Below, one piece after another: positions 1 to 7,178 of a stretch of 52,008 nt of DNA. Position 1 is the first letter of the stretch. Each line of letters begins with the position of its first letter. Position numbers and translations under genes: made by a program. The notes below the pieces were generated by a model. It had not been told where the DNA came from, searched no databases, and was given only the letters and a program-made list of their open reading frames with translations. This DNA comes from Cellulomonas endophytica (GTDB taxonomy: Bacteria > Actinomycetota > Actinomycetes > Actinomycetales > Cellulomonadaceae): NCBI RefSeq assembly GCF_004123805.1, contig NZ_RWJX01000026.1, positions 1 to 52,008 on the forward strand, in the 5' to 3' direction.

Positions 1-42
1 CGGGGCGGCCGGTGCCGCCCCGCCCGCCCGTCGTCGTGCGGG

Positions 43-777
43 TCAGCCGGCGACGGCGGCGGCGGGCCGGTCGCGCCGGGCCGCCGCGTCGAGCGCGGCG
101 GCGGGGGCGGCCGGGTCGAGGCCGCGGGCCAGGAGCCGCACGGCGAGGCAGACCTCCCACGCGAAGACGGGGAGGGCCGTCACCATCGCCGCCGTCGAGA
201 GCTGCTCCATGACGCCGAAGAGCTGCGCGGTGCCGGCGGCGAGCACGAGCGGCCCGCCGACGAGCCCCAGGGTGCTGATGAACCGCGGAACGAGCCGGGA
301 GCGGTGCAGGACGAGCGCCAGGACGGTCGTGTTCGCCCCGCACACGAGGCTCGGCCCGATGAGGAACGTCCACTCGTGCATGCTCACGAGCACCCCGGCC
401 AGCGCGACGAGGCCCGCCGGGTCCTCCGTGCCCGACGCGACGACCTCCGCGCGGGCGGTGACGAGGGCCAGCAGGGGCACGACCCCGGCAACGATGACGG
501 CGGCCTCCAGGGTCCGCAGCGCGGCGTAGCCCAGGCCCATCGCCGTGTCGACGTGCCGGACGAGGGCGAACATCGTCACGCCGGTGCCGACGATGCCGAA
601 GGCCAGCAGGACCTCGAGCAGCGCCCCCAGCAGGATCCGCCCCGGGTCGCCGCCGCCCAGCACGATGCCGGGGTCGCCGAGCACCTCGCCGTAGAGGGCG
701 AGCGCGGGGATGGACGTGACGTGGGTGAGCAGGAACAGGCCGCCCGCGACCTGGGCCGTCCGTCTCGTCGTGGCCAT
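43..777 (-). CDS. DUF4386-family membrane protein
   Basis: A 244-residue integral membrane protein with about six hydrophobic segments. It has the layout of DUF4386 proteins, a family of unknown function: an early GGLFLLTH segment, and HEWTFLIGPSL followed by a small-residue helix in the second half. The start is placed at 777, where GAGGAG lies nine bases upstream; an in-frame ATG at 822 would run through the operator. The C-terminal tail of about 30 residues is Ala/Arg-rich and probably cytoplasmic. The gene is divergent from a TetR regulator, and the space between holds two copies of one 17-bp operator, so it is very likely the repressor's target. The family call rests on pattern and is fairly sure; the function is unknown. 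Confidence 0.82.
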   Translation of the reverse strand: MATTRRTAQVAGGLFLLTHVTSIPALALYGEVLGDPGIVLGGGDPGRILLGALLEVLLAFGIVGTGVTMFALVRHVDTAMGLGYAALRTLEAAVIVAGVVPLLALVTARAEVVASGTEDPAGLVALAGVLVSMHEWTFLIGPSLVCGANTTVLALVLHRSRLVPRFISTLGLVGGPLVLAAGTAQLFGVMEQLSTAAMVTALPVFAWEVCLAVRLLARGLDPAAPAAALDAAARRDRPAAAVAG

Positions 778-800
778 GGTGGTGCTCCTCGTCGTCCGGA

Positions 801-852
801 GGTGTACGGCGTACACCTTCATGACGGTGACGCTAGGCGTACGGTGTACACC
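801..852. promoter_or_regulatory. Twin 17-bp TetR-type operators in divergent promoter region
   Basis: GGTGTACGGCGTACACC (801-817) is a perfect inverted repeat around one base. GGCGTACGGTGTACACC (836-852) matches it at 15 of 17 positions. Their centres are 35 bp apart. The downstream copy overlaps TACGGT (840-845), a possible -10 for the tetR gene, and the first copy lies just upstream of the DUF4386 start. A repressor here could shut both directions and regulate itself. Confidence 0.8.
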
Positions 853-896
853 GGGTCAAGGGGGAGTCCGTCGAGGGGCCGATCGGAGGTGCGCCG

Positions 897-1610
897 GTGG
901 CGGAGCGGGGCGAGGGGACGGGGCGGCAGCCGCTGACGCGGGACCGGGTGCTGCGCACCGCGGTGGCCGTCGCCGACGAGCAGGGGCTGGAGGCCGTGAG
1001 CATGCGGCGGCTCGCGCAGGTGCTCGGCGTGGTGCCGATGGCGCTCTACAAGCACGTGGCGAACAAGGACGAGCTGCTCGCCGCCATGGTGGACGCGGTC
1101 GTCACGGAGATGGGTGCCGGGTCCGCGACCGTCGGGGACGACGGCTGGCGGCCGGCGCTGCGCGGACGCGTGCTGGCGGCCCGCGAGGTGCTGCTGCGCC
1201 ACCCCTGGGCGCGCCGGGTCATGGAGGAGCAGGTGAGCCCCACGCCGGCCGTGCTGGCCCACCAGGACGCGATGATCGGCCTGCTCCTGGCGGGCGGCCT
1301 GTCCGTCGACCTCGTCCACCACGTCATGCACGCCCTGGGCAGCCGGGTCTTCGGCTTCTCCCAGGAGCTCTACGACGCGGCGCCCGCGCCCGTCGACCCC
1401 GAGCTGCTCGCGGTGATGGCGGAGCGGATGGGGGCGATGTTCCCGAACATCGTGGCCGTCGCGACGAGCCGCCCGCACGACCCCGCGACCGTCGTCGGCC
1501 CGACGGGGTGCGACGACCGGTTCGAGTTCGAGTTCGCCCTCGACCTGCTGCTGTCCGGCGTGGAGCGCCTCCACGCGGAGGGCTGGACGTCGGCCCCGGT
1601 CTCCCGCTGA
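897..1610 (+). CDS. TetR/AcrR-family transcriptional regulator
   Basis: A 237-residue DNA-binding repressor. Residues 14-60 form the TetR helix-turn-helix (RDRVLRTAVAVADEQGLEAV, then SMRRLAQVLGV, then ALYKHVANKDELL), and the rest is a ligand-binding and dimerisation domain of the TetR_C_1 type. The GTG start at 897 follows GGAGG at 885-889. The gene is divergent from a DUF4386 membrane protein, with paired operators between them, so local autoregulation and control of the neighbour are likely. The ligand cannot be read from the sequence. The stop codon runs directly into a 10-bp tandem repeat. Confidence 0.93.
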   Translation: MAERGEGTGRQPLTRDRVLRTAVAVADEQGLEAVSMRRLAQVLGVVPMALYKHVANKDELLAAMVDAVVTEMGAGSATVGDDGWRPALRGRVLAAREVLLRHPWARRVMEEQVSPTPAVLAHQDAMIGLLLAGGLSVDLVHHVMHALGSRVFGFSQELYDAAPAPVDPELLAVMAERMGAMFPNIVAVATSRPHDPATVVGPTGCDDRFEFEFALDLLLSGVERLHAEGWTSAPVSR

Positions 1611-1690
1611 CCGGCGCCGACGGGCGCCGACCGGCGCCGGTGGGCGCCGACGGGCGCCGACGGGCGCCGACCGGCGCCGGTGGGCGCCGA
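1611..1690. repeat. 10-bp tandem repeat, eight copies
   Basis: Eight consecutive 10-bp units of the form NNGGCGCCGR start directly after the TGA of the tetR gene. The third and seventh units are ccggcgccgg, and each is followed by tgggcgccga. Every unit holds the self-complementary GGCGCC, so the transcript could fold in many registers. The array lies between convergent genes and may act as a weak two-way terminator. Confidence 0.85.
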
Positions 1691-1713
1691 CCTGGGTCGA
1701 CGGCCGAGGCGGC

Positions 1714-2193
1714 TCAGCGCACCCGGCGGGCGACCTCTCCGACGAGGCGCCCGGCAGCCACGCGGAGCCCGAGCGCGACGACGGGGCGCAGGAGCGCGGC
1801 GGTGAGCCCGGCGGGCAGCGGGCCGGCCAGGTGCACGTCCACCGTCCACGTGACGGTGCTGCCCTCCCCGGTGGCGGCCGGCGCGACCTCGAGGCGGGTC
1901 GCGCCGAGCAGCGCCGGACCCGTGCGGGTCTGCACGGCCGTCCCGACGCCGGTGCCCGCCGACGGCGCGGTGAAGGCGTCGACGCGGGACCGGTCCGGCA
2001 GGCCCGGCGCGCCGCGGTCGGTGAGGGGGCCGAGCAGCGTCGTCACCGTCGTGCCCGTGCCGAGCGGCAGGCCCGTCACCGCCGTCCGGCTCAGCGGCAC
2101 CCAGCGGGCGCGGTTGCGCGGGTCGGACACCAGCGCCCACGCGGCGTCGACGGGCAGGTCCAGAGTCCTCGTCACCGCGGCGGGGCGTGTCAT
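1714..2193 (-). CDS. SRPBCC-family (START/Bet v1-like) protein
   Basis: A 159-residue protein with the SRPBCC fold pattern: an N-terminal strand with TRTLDLPVDAAWALVSDPRNRARWVP, a central run of beta strands, and a long C-terminal helix (LTAALLRPVVALGLRVAAGRLV). Members bind hydrophobic ligands or act as polyketide cyclase-like proteins; nothing here gives the ligand. The start follows GAGAGGG. It is convergent with tetR across a repeat array. A single-gene unit is likely, since the flanking genes run the other way. The fold call is good; the role is unknown. Confidence 0.85.
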   Translation of the reverse strand: MTRPAAVTRTLDLPVDAAWALVSDPRNRARWVPLSRTAVTGLPLGTGTTVTTLLGPLTDRGAPGLPDRSRVDAFTAPSAGTGVGTAVQTRTGPALLGATRLEVAPAATGEGSTVTWTVDVHLAGPLPAGLTAALLRPVVALGLRVAAGRLVGEVARRVR

Positions 2194-2528
2194 GGGGCGA
2201 CCCTCTCACGCCGTCGGGCGACGTCCGGGCGGGTCCGGTGCCCCGCCCGCGGGCCCTCCGAGCGGGCGACCACGGCTCGGGGAACCCCGGAGAACTGGTC
2301 CGCGGGGACGGGAACACCTGGTCGCACCGCGCCGTTGAGGCCTTCTGCGTGCCGGTCCATGACCCCCGGGCTCAACCCTCGCCGCTACGAGCGGCCTCGC
2401 GCCGTGAGGCGTCTGCCGGTGCGTGCAGGACGGTGACGGGCGGCGACCGCGAGGTCGTCGCCCGTCGTCGTGCCGGCGGTGCGCGCGGAACGCTCGTCCC
2501 CGGCGCCGGTCGTGACGGCTCCCGACCG
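2194..2528. other. Intergenic stretch without a recognised gene
   Basis: I see no supportable coding region or RNA gene here. Short open frames exist on both strands but have no ribosome site and look like high-GC noise. The right end leads into the promoter of the secreted esterase. Confidence 0.5.
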
Positions 2529-2570
2529 TTGACACGGCGCGGCTCCCGGGTGATCCTGGAAACGTTCTCA
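2529..2570 (+). promoter_or_regulatory. Esterase promoter with LacI-type operator
   Basis: TTGACA (2529-2534), a 17-bp spacer and GATCCT (2552-2557) form a plausible promoter. The imperfect palindrome TGGAAACGTTCTCA (2557-2570) starts at the end of the -10 box; its central AACGTT is typical of LacI-family operators. A repressor bound here would block initiation. No LacI gene lies in the window. Confidence 0.55.
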
Positions 2571-2706
2571 GCACGGGTCCCCGCCCGTGGGCCGGCTCGA
2601 CGACGAGCCGCCGGGCGGGGTCGTCCCGGCGCCCGCGACGCACGCGCTGCGTCGCGACCGCTCCGGCCCGTGCCGAGGCGAGGCACGACCTCGAGGGAGA
2701 TGACGC

Positions 2707-4890
2707 ATGGCTCGTCGCCGCACCACGGTCGCCCTGCTCGCCGCCGCGCTCGCCGCCACGGGAGGCCTGCTCGCCGCCCCCGCGCTGGCCGCGGACCAGG
2801 GCACGGTCCGCCAGGTCTCCACCTCCTCGGAGGCGGTCGGGGAGATCGACTACACCGTGTACCTGCCGCCGGGCTACGACGAGGAGCCGGGGCGCGAGTA
2901 CCCGACGCTCTACCTGCTGCACGGGCGCGGCGACACCATGGCGGCCTGGCCGCGGGTGGCGGGCGACCTCGACGAGCTCATCGGCTCGGGGGCGATCCAG
3001 CCGCTCGTCGTCGTCATGCCGGACGCCCCGTGGAACGACCGCGGGAACTGGTACACGGACTCCCTCTACACCGGCAGCCGCGGCGCCGGCCCCGGCGTGC
3101 CCGTGGAGACGGCGTTCACGCGCGACCTCGTCGCCCACGTCGACGCGACGTACCGGACCGCGGAGGACCGGGCCGCGCGGGCCGTGGGCGGCTACTCCAT
3201 GGGCGGCGCCGGGGCGCTGCGCTTCACGCTGGCCCACCCCGACGTCTTCTCCGCCGCCATCGTGCTGTCCGCCGCCGTGTACGAGCCGACCCCGCCGCGC
3301 GACTCCTCGACGCGCGACTACGGCGCGTACGGCGTCGGCCAGCGCCTCTTCACCCCTCAGCGGTTCCGCGAGCTGTCCTACCCGGCCGCGCTCGCGGCGT
3401 TCGACCCCGCGCTGCCCGTGCACCTGTTCGTCGCGGTCGGCGACGACGAGTACGCCAACCCGGACCCGCGCGACGCCGAGCACGACCTCGACATGGAGGC
3501 GGCCAAGCTCTACACCGCGGCCCGCCGGGTGCCCGGCGTGACGGCGGAGCTGCGCGTCCTCGACGGCGGCCACGACTGGGACGTGTGGCAGCCGGCCTTC
3601 CGCGAGGGCGTGGTGGACGTGGCGTCACGGCTGCGCGCCTCCGAGGCCGAGCCGTGGAGGGCCGAGCTCGTCGGGACGGCCGCGGACGACCGCGCCGGCG
3701 GCCTGGCGGTCGTCGCGGACGGGGCCCGGACCCTCGCGGTGAACGCGGGGGCCTCCCTCGACGGGGCCCCGCACGCCGGCGGGCTGGACGTGACGCTCAC
3801 CCGCCGGGCGGCGGACGGCACCACGGCCTGGCGGCACGACGTCGCGACGGCGGCGAACGACCGTGCCTACGGCGTCGTGCCGGGTGCCGACGGCGGTGTG
3901 CTCGTCGCGGGCTACACCCGGGGCGACCTCGACGGCGCGCACCCCTCGGGGGCGAGCGACGACGCGTTCGTCGTGGCGGTGGACGCCGAGGGGCAGCGCC
4001 GCTGGACGCTGCAGACGGGCGACGCGGGGGCGGCCGACCGCCTCTACGCCGTGGCGTCCGACGGCGCGGGCGGTGCGCTCGTCGCCGGCTACACGAGCGG
4101 CTCCTTCGCCGGGACCCCGAGCGCGGGGGACAAGGACGCCGTCGTCGCCCGGGTCTCCGCGGACGGCGAGGTGCTCTGGTCGACGCAGCTGGGCGGCCCC
4201 GGGGAGGACAAGGGGCTGGCGGTGGGCCTCGCCCCCGACGGCTCCGTGTGGGCGGCGGGCAGCGCCGGCGCGGCGCTCCCGGGGCAGCCGGGCCTCGGCG
4301 GGATGGACGGCTGGGTCGCGCGGCTGTCGGCGGCCGGCGAGGTCGCGTGGCTGCGCCCGGTCGGCACGGCGGCGACGGACGCGATCGCCGGGCTCGCCGT
4401 GCGCGAGGACGGCTCCGCGGTGCTCGTCGGGCACACGGGCGGGGACCTGGCCGGCGCCCGGGGTGGGGACGACGTCCTCGCGCAGGCGGTCGCGCCGACG
4501 GGGGAGGTCCTGTGGACGCAGCAGCTCGGCGGGCCGCAGGACGACCGCGGCGCCGCCGTCGTGGCGGGGGAGGCCGGTGCGGTGACGCTCGTCGCGACGA
4601 CGGACGGCGCCCTCGGCGTCCCGGCCGGCGGGACGGACCTGGCCGTCGTCGACCTGGCGGCCGACGGCACGCCGGGCGCGTGGCGGCAGCAGGGCTCGGC
4701 GCAGCGCGACGGCGCCGACGAGTTCGCCGAGGCGAACCTGTTCGTCACCCGCGGCGAGGACGGGTCGGCGTGGCTGACGGCGCTGACCGCCGGGGCGCCC
4801 GCCGGTGCGACGAACGCCGGCGCCGGGGACGTCGTCGTCGCACCGCTCGACGCACCCGACGGGGGCGGCGACGGGGGTGCGGGGAGCTGA
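2707..4890 (+). CDS. Secreted esterase with C-terminal SBBP-like repeat domain
   Basis: A 727-residue secreted enzyme. Residues 1-30 are a signal peptide ending APALAA. Residues 35-315 are an esterase D/feruloyl-esterase-like alpha/beta hydrolase with YLLHGRGD, the nucleophile in GGYSMGGAG (Ser164) and a catalytic His in GGHDW (His289). Residues 320-720 hold about six repeats of the form G.ADDRAYGV...DGGVLVAGYT.G...DAFVVAVDAEGQRRW, as in SBBP/beta-propeller domains. Single-domain esterases of this family are about 300 residues, so this is a fusion. The likely substrate is an acetyl or feruloyl ester of a plant polysaccharide, inferred from family only. The ATG follows a GAGGGAG site. A LacI-type operator upstream suggests sugar control. 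Confidence 0.88.
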   Translation: MARRRTTVALLAAALAATGGLLAAPALAADQGTVRQVSTSSEAVGEIDYTVYLPPGYDEEPGREYPTLYLLHGRGDTMAAWPRVAGDLDELIGSGAIQPLVVVMPDAPWNDRGNWYTDSLYTGSRGAGPGVPVETAFTRDLVAHVDATYRTAEDRAARAVGGYSMGGAGALRFTLAHPDVFSAAIVLSAAVYEPTPPRDSSTRDYGAYGVGQRLFTPQRFRELSYPAALAAFDPALPVHLFVAVGDDEYANPDPRDAEHDLDMEAAKLYTAARRVPGVTAELRVLDGGHDWDVWQPAFREGVVDVASRLRASEAEPWRAELVGTAADDRAGGLAVVADGARTLAVNAGASLDGAPHAGGLDVTLTRRAADGTTAWRHDVATAANDRAYGVVPGADGGVLVAGYTRGDLDGAHPSGASDDAFVVAVDAEGQRRWTLQTGDAGAADRLYAVASDGAGGALVAGYTSGSFAGTPSAGDKDAVVARVSADGEVLWSTQLGGPGEDKGLAVGLAPDGSVWAAGSAGAALPGQPGLGGMDGWVARLSAAGEVAWLRPVGTAATDAIAGLAVREDGSAVLVGHTGGDLAGARGGDDVLAQAVAPTGEVLWTQQLGGPQDDRGAAVVAGEAGAVTLVATTDGALGVPAGGTDLAVVDLAADGTPGAWRQQGSAQRDGADEFAEANLFVTRGEDGSAWLTALTAGAPAGATNAGAGDVVVAPLDAPDGGGDGGAGS

Positions 4891-4949
4891 CCGCGGGCCG
4901 CCTCCGCCGCGTGCCCGGGCCTGCGGCGGAGGGAAGGCCCGGCACGACC

Positions 4950-4955
4950 TAGGCT
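4950..4955 (+). promoter_or_regulatory. -10 box for leaderless transcription of the McrA-head-like gene
   Basis: TAGGCT ends six bases before the ATG at 4962. With a normal -10 to start-site distance, the mRNA would begin at or next to the start codon. No ribosome site is present. Confidence 0.5.
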
Positions 4956-4961
4956 CGGGGC

Positions 4962-5435
4962 ATGGCGACGTTCTCCGCCGTGACACGGCAGCACATCCTC
5001 CAGGCGATCGCCGAGCACGACGCCCGCGGCCCCGAGGACTTCCTCGGCGTCCACGGCTTCGCCCGGGTCCCCGGCGACACGTTCGAGCACGAGGGCCGCG
5101 TGTACGAGGCGACGGCCGTCGTGGGTGTGGCGCACCGCTACGCCACCGGCCGCGTCGCGACCGCCGAGGAGTTCCACGGCGGGCCCGAGGCCACCGCGGC
5201 GCTGCTGCGCCGCCGCGGGTTCGAGGTGCCCGAGCCCGAGCCGGTCCGCCCCTGGGGTGCGGTCGCCGGGCGGGCCCCGGCCGCCCGGTCCACCGCGCCG
5301 CGGGCCCCCCGGGCGCCGCGGGCCGCCGCCGACCCCGCCCGGCGGCGGGTCCCGGTGCGCGAGGAGGTCGTGCGGACCTGCCCGACGTGCTTCATGGCCC
5401 TGCCGGCGACGGGGATCTGCGACAACTGCGCCTGA
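4962..5435 (+). CDS. ScoMcrA-like N-terminal head domain protein with zinc ribbon
   Basis: A 157-residue protein. Residues 5-88 (VTRQHILQAIAEHDARGPED, FEHEGRVYEATAVVGVAHRYATG, EFHGGPEATAALLRRRGFEV) resemble the N-terminal head domain of ScoMcrA, the Streptomyces type IV enzyme that cuts modified DNA. Here there is no SBD, SRA or HNH domain. Instead come a Pro/Ala/Arg-rich linker and a C-terminal zinc ribbon with Cys pairs (CPTC at about 139-142, CDNC at about 153-156). It could be a small DNA- or ligand-binding protein; nuclease activity is not indicated. A -10 box six bases before the ATG suggests leaderless expression. The stop codon is the first unit of an 8-bp repeat. The family call is from memory of the domain pattern. 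Confidence 0.72.
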   Translation: MATFSAVTRQHILQAIAEHDARGPEDFLGVHGFARVPGDTFEHEGRVYEATAVVGVAHRYATGRVATAEEFHGGPEATAALLRRRGFEVPEPEPVRPWGAVAGRAPAARSTAPRAPRAPRAAADPARRRVPVREEVVRTCPTCFMALPATGICDNCA

Positions 5436-5483
5436 GCGCCTGAGCGCCTGAGCGCCTGAGCGCCTGAGCGCCTGAGCGCCTGA
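5428..5483. repeat. 8-bp tandem repeat GCGCCTGA, seven perfect copies
   Basis: Seven exact copies of GCGCCTGA follow each other. The first supplies the last codon and TGA stop of the preceding gene. The unit is not a multiple of three, so TGA recurs in all three forward frames. A partial eighth unit (gcgccggt) follows. Confidence 0.93.
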
Positions 5484-5503
5484 GCGCCGGTGCGGCCGGC
5501 GGG

Positions 5504-5917
5504 TCAGGCCGGGCCGGGCAGGCCCAGGCGGCGGCCCTCGATGGCGGGGCAGCGGTCGGTGACGAGGTCCAGGCCGGCGGCCCGCGCCCGCTCCTCGGCC
5601 TCCGCGTCGTGGACGTCGAGCTGGAGCCACACGGCGGGCGCGCCGACGGCGATCGCGGCGTCGACGACCCCGCCGACGCGGGCGTTCGCGACGAACACGT
5701 CGACGACGTCCACCGGTCCGGGCACGTCCGCGAGCGAGGCGTAGCCGCGGGCGCCGTGCACGGTCTCCGCGCGCGGGTGCACCGGCACGATCTCGTGCCC
5801 CAGCTCCTGCAGGTAGCGGGCGACGCCCCACGCGGGCCGCGAGGGCGTGTCCCCGAGCCCGACGACGGCCCACCGGCCGGGGGTGCTGAGGAGGCGTCGG
5901 ACGAGGTCGTCGCTCAT
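5504..5917 (-). CDS. CoA-binding domain protein (YccU-like)
   Basis: A 137-residue single-domain protein. It has a Rossmann-like CoA-binding fold of the succinyl-CoA synthetase alpha type: WAVVGLGDTPSRPAWGVARYL near the start, EIVPVHPRA, then DVVDVFVANARVGGVVDAAIAVGAPAVWLQLD, which is the classic run of this family (VD.FR....V..I...A...GA..VW.Q.G). Residues 120-130 include the usual VTDRCPAIE. Small CoA-binding proteins of this length are common and mostly uncharacterised. It is convergent with the McrA-head-like gene. CAGCCT six bases before the ATG may be a -10 box for leaderless expression. Confidence 0.9.
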   Translation of the reverse strand: MSDDLVRRLLSTPGRWAVVGLGDTPSRPAWGVARYLQELGHEIVPVHPRAETVHGARGYASLADVPGPVDVVDVFVANARVGGVVDAAIAVGAPAVWLQLDVHDAEAEERARAAGLDLVTDRCPAIEGRRLGLPGPA

Positions 5918-5968
5918 CGCCCCAGGCTGCCACGCCGTCCGTCCCGCCGGGCGTCACAGCCGCGCTCG

Positions 5969-6020
5969 TTGCGTCGCGCCCGCCGCGTCCCGTACCTTCT
6001 GCCAGGTAAGCCTCACCTAA
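5969..6020 (+). promoter_or_regulatory. Iron-regulated promoter with IdeR/DmdR-type iron box
   Basis: TTGCGT (5969-5974), an 18-bp spacer and TACCTT (5993-5998) make a plausible promoter. Just downstream, 6002-6020 carries AGGTAAGCCTCACCTAA, matching about 15-16 of 19 positions of the actinobacterial iron-box consensus TTAGGTTAGGCTAACCTAA. Iron-loaded IdeR/DtxR would block transcription of the importer operon. Confidence 0.88.
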
Positions 6021-6115
6021 CCCGCTGAGGTGGACGTGGCGCCGTGCGCCCGCTCCGCCCCGGGTCCCGCGGTCCGGAGCCCCGGCCGCCCTGCACGCCC
6101 AGAGCGGAGTTCGCC

Positions 6116-7171
6116 ATGCCCGCACGCCGGACCCTGTCCGCGTCCGCCCTCGCCCTCGCCGGTGCCCTCGCGCTCGCGGCCTGCGGCTCGTCCGCCCAGC
6201 CCGCCGCGGAGGACACCTCCGCCGCGCCGTCGGGCTCGGCCTCGGACGCCGGCACCACGACGATCGAGCACGCCTTCGGCACGACGACGATCGAGGGCAC
6301 GCCCGAGCGTGTCGCCACCGTCAACTGGGCCAACCACGAGGTGCCGCTGGCCCTCGGGGTGGTGCCCGTCGGCATGGCCGCGGCGAACTTCGGCGACGAC
6401 GACGGCGACGGCCTGCTGCCCTGGGTCGAGGAGCGCCTCACCGAGCTCGACGCCGAGACCCCCGTGCTCTTCGACGAGACGGACGGCATCGACTTCGAGG
6501 CCGTCGCCGACACGGACCCCGACGTCATCCTCGCCGCGTACTCCGGCCTCACGCAGGAGGACTACGACACCCTCAGCGAGATCGCGCCGGTCGTCGCCTA
6601 CCCCGAGAGCGCCTGGGCCACCCCGTGGCGCGAGGTCATCACGGTGAACGCCGCCGGCATGGGGATGGCCGAGGAGGGTGAGGAGCTCGTCGCGAGCCTC
6701 GAGGCGGAGATCGAGGAGGCCGTGGCCGGCTACCCGCAGCTCGCGGGCCGCTCGACGATGTTCCTCACGCACGTGGACCCCACGGACCTGTCCGAGGTGA
6801 GCTTCTACACGGCGCACGACACCCGCGCCGCGTTCTTCGAGGACCTGGGCCTGGCGACGCCGGCGAGCGTGGCGGAGGCCTCCGCGAGCAACGACCAGTT
6901 CTCCGGCACGGTCAGCGCCGAGAGGGTCGACGTGTTCTCCGACGTCGAGATCATCGTCACGTACGGCGACGAGGAGCTCGTCGCGACGCTCTCGGGCGAC
7001 CCGCTGCTGTCGCAGATGCCCGCCGTCGCGAACGGCGCCATCGTCTCGCTGCCCGGCTCCGACCCGCTCGGCACCGCCGCCAACCCGACGCCCCTGGCGA
7101 TCTCGTGGGTCCTCGACGACTACCTCGCGCTCCTGGCGCAGGCGGCCGACGCGAGCGCCACCGCCTCGTGA
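6116..7171 (+). CDS. Iron-siderophore ABC transporter substrate-binding lipoprotein
   Basis: A 351-residue extracellular lipoprotein that delivers ferric siderophore to the importer encoded downstream. Residues 1-23 are a lipoprotein signal with lipobox LAAC (Cys23), followed by a Ser/Ala-rich linker. Residues 45-345 are a FepB/FecB-type periplasmic-binding fold (TTIEGTPERVATVNW, LGVVPVGMA, DPDVILAAYSGL, and the C-terminal LPGSDPL segment). The ATG at 6116 is chosen because the lipobox needs it; an in-frame GTG at 6044 would bury the signal. An iron box sits upstream. The permease gene follows seven bases after the stop. The family is certain; the siderophore is unknown. Confidence 0.93.
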   Translation: MPARRTLSASALALAGALALAACGSSAQPAAEDTSAAPSGSASDAGTTTIEHAFGTTTIEGTPERVATVNWANHEVPLALGVVPVGMAAANFGDDDGDGLLPWVEERLTELDAETPVLFDETDGIDFEAVADTDPDVILAAYSGLTQEDYDTLSEIAPVVAYPESAWATPWREVITVNAAGMGMAEEGEELVASLEAEIEEAVAGYPQLAGRSTMFLTHVDPTDLSEVSFYTAHDTRAAFFEDLGLATPASVAEASASNDQFSGTVSAERVDVFSDVEIIVTYGDEELVATLSGDPLLSQMPAVANGAIVSLPGSDPLGTAANPTPLAISWVLDDYLALLAQAADASATAS

Positions 7172-7178
7172 CCCTCCG

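Noticed and set aside
2206..3573. Long minus-strand frame opposite the esterase gene
   Set aside because: Composition is typical of antisense frames in high-GC DNA, with no motif or start signal.
5428..5483. CRISPR-like array
   Set aside because: Units are 8 bp and directly adjacent, with no spacers and no cas genes nearby.
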